Positions 38,639-41,140 of a DNA stretch of 41,140 nucleotides are shown piece after piece. The translations under genes were made by a program, and so were the position numbers. Origin of the DNA: an uncultured Faecalibacterium sp. (GTDB taxonomy: Bacteria; Bacillota; Clostridia; Oscillospirales; Ruminococcaceae); assembly GCA_934553285.1 (NCBI GenBank), contig CAKTFD010000004.1, forward strand, positions 1 through 41,140. The letters are read 5' to 3'. How positions within the stretch are numbered: the stretch's first letter is position 1; the number at the start of each line of letters is the position of its first letter. The notes below the pieces were generated by a model. The model saw only the letters and a list, made by a program, of their open reading frames with translations. It did no database searches and was not told the DNA's origin.

Positions 38639-39427
38639 TCAGCAGATCTTGTTGCCGCCGGAGATCTGGATGCCGCGCAGCCGCTCATCGCAGATCTGGT
38701 ACAGCGTTTCCCAGCAGCCGGTGCCCGGTTCCAGCTCGTCCAGCCCCGCCACCGAAACGCTCAGGGTAAACGGCACCCGGTGCATCATGCCGATGCTGGT
38801 GATGCACTCGTGGGGCATGGCGGCATAGATCCCGCGCATCTGCTCGGCCAGCTGGCCGCCGTCCATATCCATGCAGGCCACCACAAAAATACTGCCGGTC
38901 AGGCGGCAGACCACCTGCTGGCCGGGGAGATCGAAATGCTTTTTCCACTGGTTGGCCACAAAGCAGATCAGCTGATCCATTACCGGCTGGCCGTAGGTAT
39001 CCCGCAGCTGGGCACCGTTATCCAGCGATACCAGCGCCACGGCGGCACTGCGGCCCCGGGCGGCACTGCGGGCCAGCTCGGCCCCGAACACGGTCTCCAG
39101 ATAGCGGCGGTTATATACGCCGGAAAGGAAATCGTGGTTCATATCCTCGCGGCAAAGCTCCCGCTCCCGGGCGCTCAGGCGCTCTTCCGGCAAAAGGTTG
39201 CCGGCCAGCGGGGCGGACATGGTAAGCCGCCACAGCTTGCCGTCTGCCCGCACCTTGCGGTCCAGGATGCAGTCCACCCGGCCATTGCGCAGCTCGTAGT
39301 TCACCTGCAGGCCTTCGTCCTGCCAGCCGGTATCCTGCGGCAGTTCGTTCAGTTCCACCGTTTCAAATGCAGCCTGTGCGCTTTCTGCAAAGGTACGCAG
39401 ATCCTGCTCCGTCCATTCTCTATCCAT
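38639..39427 (-). CDS. Degenerate GGDEF-domain protein
   Basis: A 262-residue protein. An N-terminal part of about 110 residues (PAS-like, unassigned) leads into a diguanylate-cyclase fold: DMNHDFLSGVYNRRYLETVFGAEL, VALVSLDNGAQLRDTYGQPVMDQLICFVANQW, and the ending YQICDERLRGIQISGGNKI. The active-site motif, normally GGDEF, reads TGSIF in VVCRLTGSIFVVAC, so cyclase activity is not expected. It may bind GTP or act as a sensor. Start at 39427 (GGGG nine bases upstream). A TATAAT (minus strand, about 39514-39519) is a possible -10 box. Confidence 0.8.
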   Translation of the reverse strand: MDREWTEQDLRTFAESAQAAFETVELNELPQDTGWQDEGLQVNYELRNGRVDCILDRKVRADGKLWRLTMSAPLAGNLLPEERLSARERELCREDMNHDFLSGVYNRRYLETVFGAELARSAARGRSAAVALVSLDNGAQLRDTYGQPVMDQLICFVANQWKKHFDLPGQQVVCRLTGSIFVVACMDMDGGQLAEQMRGIYAAMPHECITSIGMMHRVPFTLSVSVAGLDELEPGTGCWETLYQICDERLRGIQISGGNKIC

Positions 39428-39616
39428 CTGTAGTTTCCCCATCATCGTCCGCGCCGCCGCTGTGGGGCGCGTCATTCCGCTTTTCCCGCAAGTGCCGGGA
39501 ACTTATTGCCATTATACCATTGAAATACAGATTTTTCCAGCAAAGCGCACAAATTTTTGCGGTAGTTTTTACATTTTCGTCAGATTGCTAATTATTTCAC
39601 TTTTCGGGTGCAAAAA

Positions 39617-41140
39617 TCACACGCGGCAGTAGACGGTGCATTCCGCCAATATCTCTGCAGCCAGGGCCTTGGTATCAAACCCGGCCTTTGCGCGCCATGC
39701 CCAGTTGCCGCCCAGCTTGCCCGGGGTGTTCAGGTGTGCCTCGGCCCCCAGGCCCAGCCAGTCGTACATGGGGATGATGGCACGGTCTGCCACCGAGCCA
39801 AGCGCTGCCCGCAGCAGGGCGGTACGGGCGGCGGCGGGCTTTACCGCTGCCAGTTCCCGGGCGGTGGGCTTGCAGGAAGTCAGGTGCAGGTAGGCGGCCG
39901 CCGTGGCCTTTTCCTTTTCCGAAGCGCCGTTCTCCCACCAGTCGGTCAGGGTAGTGTTGTCGTGGGTGCCGGGGTAGACCACACCGTTCTTTACGTGGTT
40001 ATGGGGCAGATACTCGTTGTCCCCGCCGCTAAAGGCAAACTGCAGCACCTTCATACCCGGGAAGGTGCTCTCGGCCAGCAGCGTGCGCACGCTGGGGAAC
40101 AGCTCGCCCAGATCCTCGGCAATGATGGGCAGCTTGCCCAGTGCCGCCTCCAGTGCGCGGAACAGCTCCATCCCGGGGCCGTTCTCCCACTTGCCGGTGC
40201 GGGCCGTGGTGCTGGAAGCCGGGATCGCCCAGTAGGTATCAAAGCCGCGGAAGTGGTCGATGCGCAGCAGGTCGTAGATGCCCAGTGCGTGGCGCACCCG
40301 CCGGATCCACCAGGCATAGCCCGTCTTTTTGTGGTACGCCCAGTCGTACAGGGGGTTGCCCCACAGCTGGCCGTCGGCGGAGAAGTAATCTGGCGGGCAG
40401 CCTGCCACCCGGGCAAAGCGGCCGTCGGCATCCAGCTCAAACAGCTTGCCGCCCACCCAGGCATCCACCGAGTCGGCAGAAACATAGATGGGGATATCGC
40501 CCATGATCTGCACGCCCTTTGCGTTGGCATAGGCCTTGACCGCCTGCCACTGGGTGGCAAACTTGTACTGCACAAACTTCCAGAAGCCGATCTCTTCCTC
40601 GTTTGCAGCCGCAAAGGCGGCCAGCGCAGCTTTGTCGCGGCGGCGGTAGGGGGCATCCCACTCCACCCAGTTCTTCATGCTGTTGGCCGTTTTCAGGGCC
40701 ATGTACAGGGCATAATCCTCCAGCCAGTCCTCGTTGGCAAGCGTAAAGGCATAGTAATCATCCGGGTAGTAGTAAGCACAGCCGTGCAGCCCTGCGCACT
40801 GGCTGCGCCATGCGGCGTAGGCCTTGCGCAGCACGGCATAGCGGCTGACATACAGGGTGCCGTAGTCCACCTGCAGCGGGTCCTTGCCCCAGTGCCCGGC
40901 CTTAAGGTCTGCCGCCGTGAGCAGACCCTCTTTTTCCAGTGTTTCCAGGTCCACAAAATAGGGGTTGCCCGCAAAGGCGGAGCAGCTCTGGTAGGGGCTG
41001 TCGCCGTAGCCGGTGGGGCTTAGCGGCAGCAGCTGCCAGATCTTTTGCCCGGCTGCGGCCAGAAAATCCACAAATTGAAATGCCGCCTTGCCAAAGCAGC
41101 CGATCCCGTAAGGGCCGGGCAGACTGGATACCGGCATCAG
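39617..41140 (-). CDS. malQ: 4-alpha-glucanotransferase (amylomaltase), 5' end cut by window
   Basis: At least 507 codons of a GH77 enzyme that transfers alpha-1,4-glucan segments between maltodextrins. Family blocks: PVSSLPGPYGIGCFGKAAFQFVDFLAAAGQKIWQLLPLSPTGYGDSPYQ, MGDIPIYV, LLRIDHFRGFDTYWAIP with the nucleophile Asp, IIAEDLG with the acid/base Glu, and YPGTHDNTTLTDWW with the third carboxylate. The Met at 41137 is probably internal, because GH77 proteins normally begin with several more residues (SG-x-L-x-PVSSLPS); the start lies beyond the right edge. No clear terminator follows the stop. Confidence 0.96.
   Translation of the reverse strand: MMPVSSLPGPYGIGCFGKAAFQFVDFLAAAGQKIWQLLPLSPTGYGDSPYQSCSAFAGNPYFVDLETLEKEGLLTAADLKAGHWGKDPLQVDYGTLYVSRYAVLRKAYAAWRSQCAGLHGCAYYYPDDYYAFTLANEDWLEDYALYMALKTANSMKNWVEWDAPYRRRDKAALAAFAAANEEEIGFWKFVQYKFATQWQAVKAYANAKGVQIMGDIPIYVSADSVDAWVGGKLFELDADGRFARVAGCPPDYFSADGQLWGNPLYDWAYHKKTGYAWWIRRVRHALGIYDLLRIDHFRGFDTYWAIPASSTTARTGKWENGPGMELFRALEAALGKLPIIAEDLGELFPSVRTLLAESTFPGMKVLQFAFSGGDNEYLPHNHVKNGVVYPGTHDNTTLTDWWENGASEKEKATAAAYLHLTSCKPTARELAAVKPAAARTALLRAALGSVADRAIIPMYDWLGLGAEAHLNTPGKLGGNWAWRAKAGFDTKALAAEILAECTVYCRV

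Noticed and set aside
1..41140. CRISPR array, tRNA or rRNA genes, insertion sequences or phage genes
   Set aside because: I found no regularly spaced repeats, no tRNA-like cloverleaf in the intergenic regions and no transposase or phage protein among the credible genes.

Overview
The window is GC-rich, densely coded chromosomal DNA. Gene content and style point to a gut Oscillospiraceae member of the Faecalibacterium / Gemmiger / Subdoligranulum group. That placement is inferred from the mix of Firmicutes markers (hrcA-grpE-dnaK-dnaJ with a CIRCE operator, spoVAC-AD-AE, spoVT, an ECF S component, MBOAT/DHHW pairs) and from the double-glycine leader peptides; no rRNA or tRNA gene is present to confirm it.

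Layout. 1-2381: end of an upstream gene with its terminator, then a minus-strand spoVAC-spoVAD-spoVAE cluster plus a small membrane protein. 2461-6781 (plus): VanY-type carboxypeptidase, DUF4358 lipoprotein, MBOAT O-acyltransferase and DHHW partner (envelope glycan modification). 6879-7850 (plus): a self-contained transcription unit with a strong promoter, a leader carrying repeats, two paralogous double-glycine (EMTYTEGG) peptides and a perfect terminator. 7855-8512 (minus): Phd/YefM-RelE/ParE toxin-antitoxin. 8564-8712: an unexplained cluster of inverted and direct repeats. 8781-13983 (minus): heat-shock locus dnaJ, dnaK, grpE, hrcA under CIRCE, with a palindromic repeat between dnaK and dnaJ. 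14111-17586: spoVT, a BaiN-like flavoprotein (plus) and an AGCS symporter. 17628-22528: a palindromic repeat, a degenerate LCP-like protein overlapping convergently a MocR/PdxR regulator, a divergent ECF S component, and a MATE exporter.

22598-30852 (minus) is one tightly packed eight-gene operon: rpe, rnfD-like, rnfE-like, rnfA-like, a membrane-anchored DUF4015-type glycosidase-fold protein, DUF1015, a DEAD-box helicase and rlmA. The three Rnf-like subunits are the oddest genes here. The residues that normally hold the RnfA/RnfE [2Fe-2S] cluster and the covalent FMN of RnfD all appear replaced, and rnfB, rnfC and rnfG are absent, so this looks like a cofactor-less Rnf relative of unknown role.

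31146-33373: an OmpR-type two-component system. 33494-35985: a HipA-like kinase with a partner that fuses an HTH to a HipS-like domain, divergent from an HTH-Fic protein with its own candidate operator; this is an AT-richer accessory pocket. 36077-37906: ychF and mtnN. 37985-38110: a long imperfect hairpin in non-coding DNA, a candidate structured RNA or repeat. 38130-39427: a small helical protein and a degenerate GGDEF protein. 39617-41140: malQ, which runs off the right end.

The strongest candidates for something undescribed are the cofactor-less Rnf-like trio, the paired double-glycine peptides, the HTH-HipS/HipA pair facing an HTH-Fic gene, and the two structured intergenic elements. All alignments and structures were done by eye.
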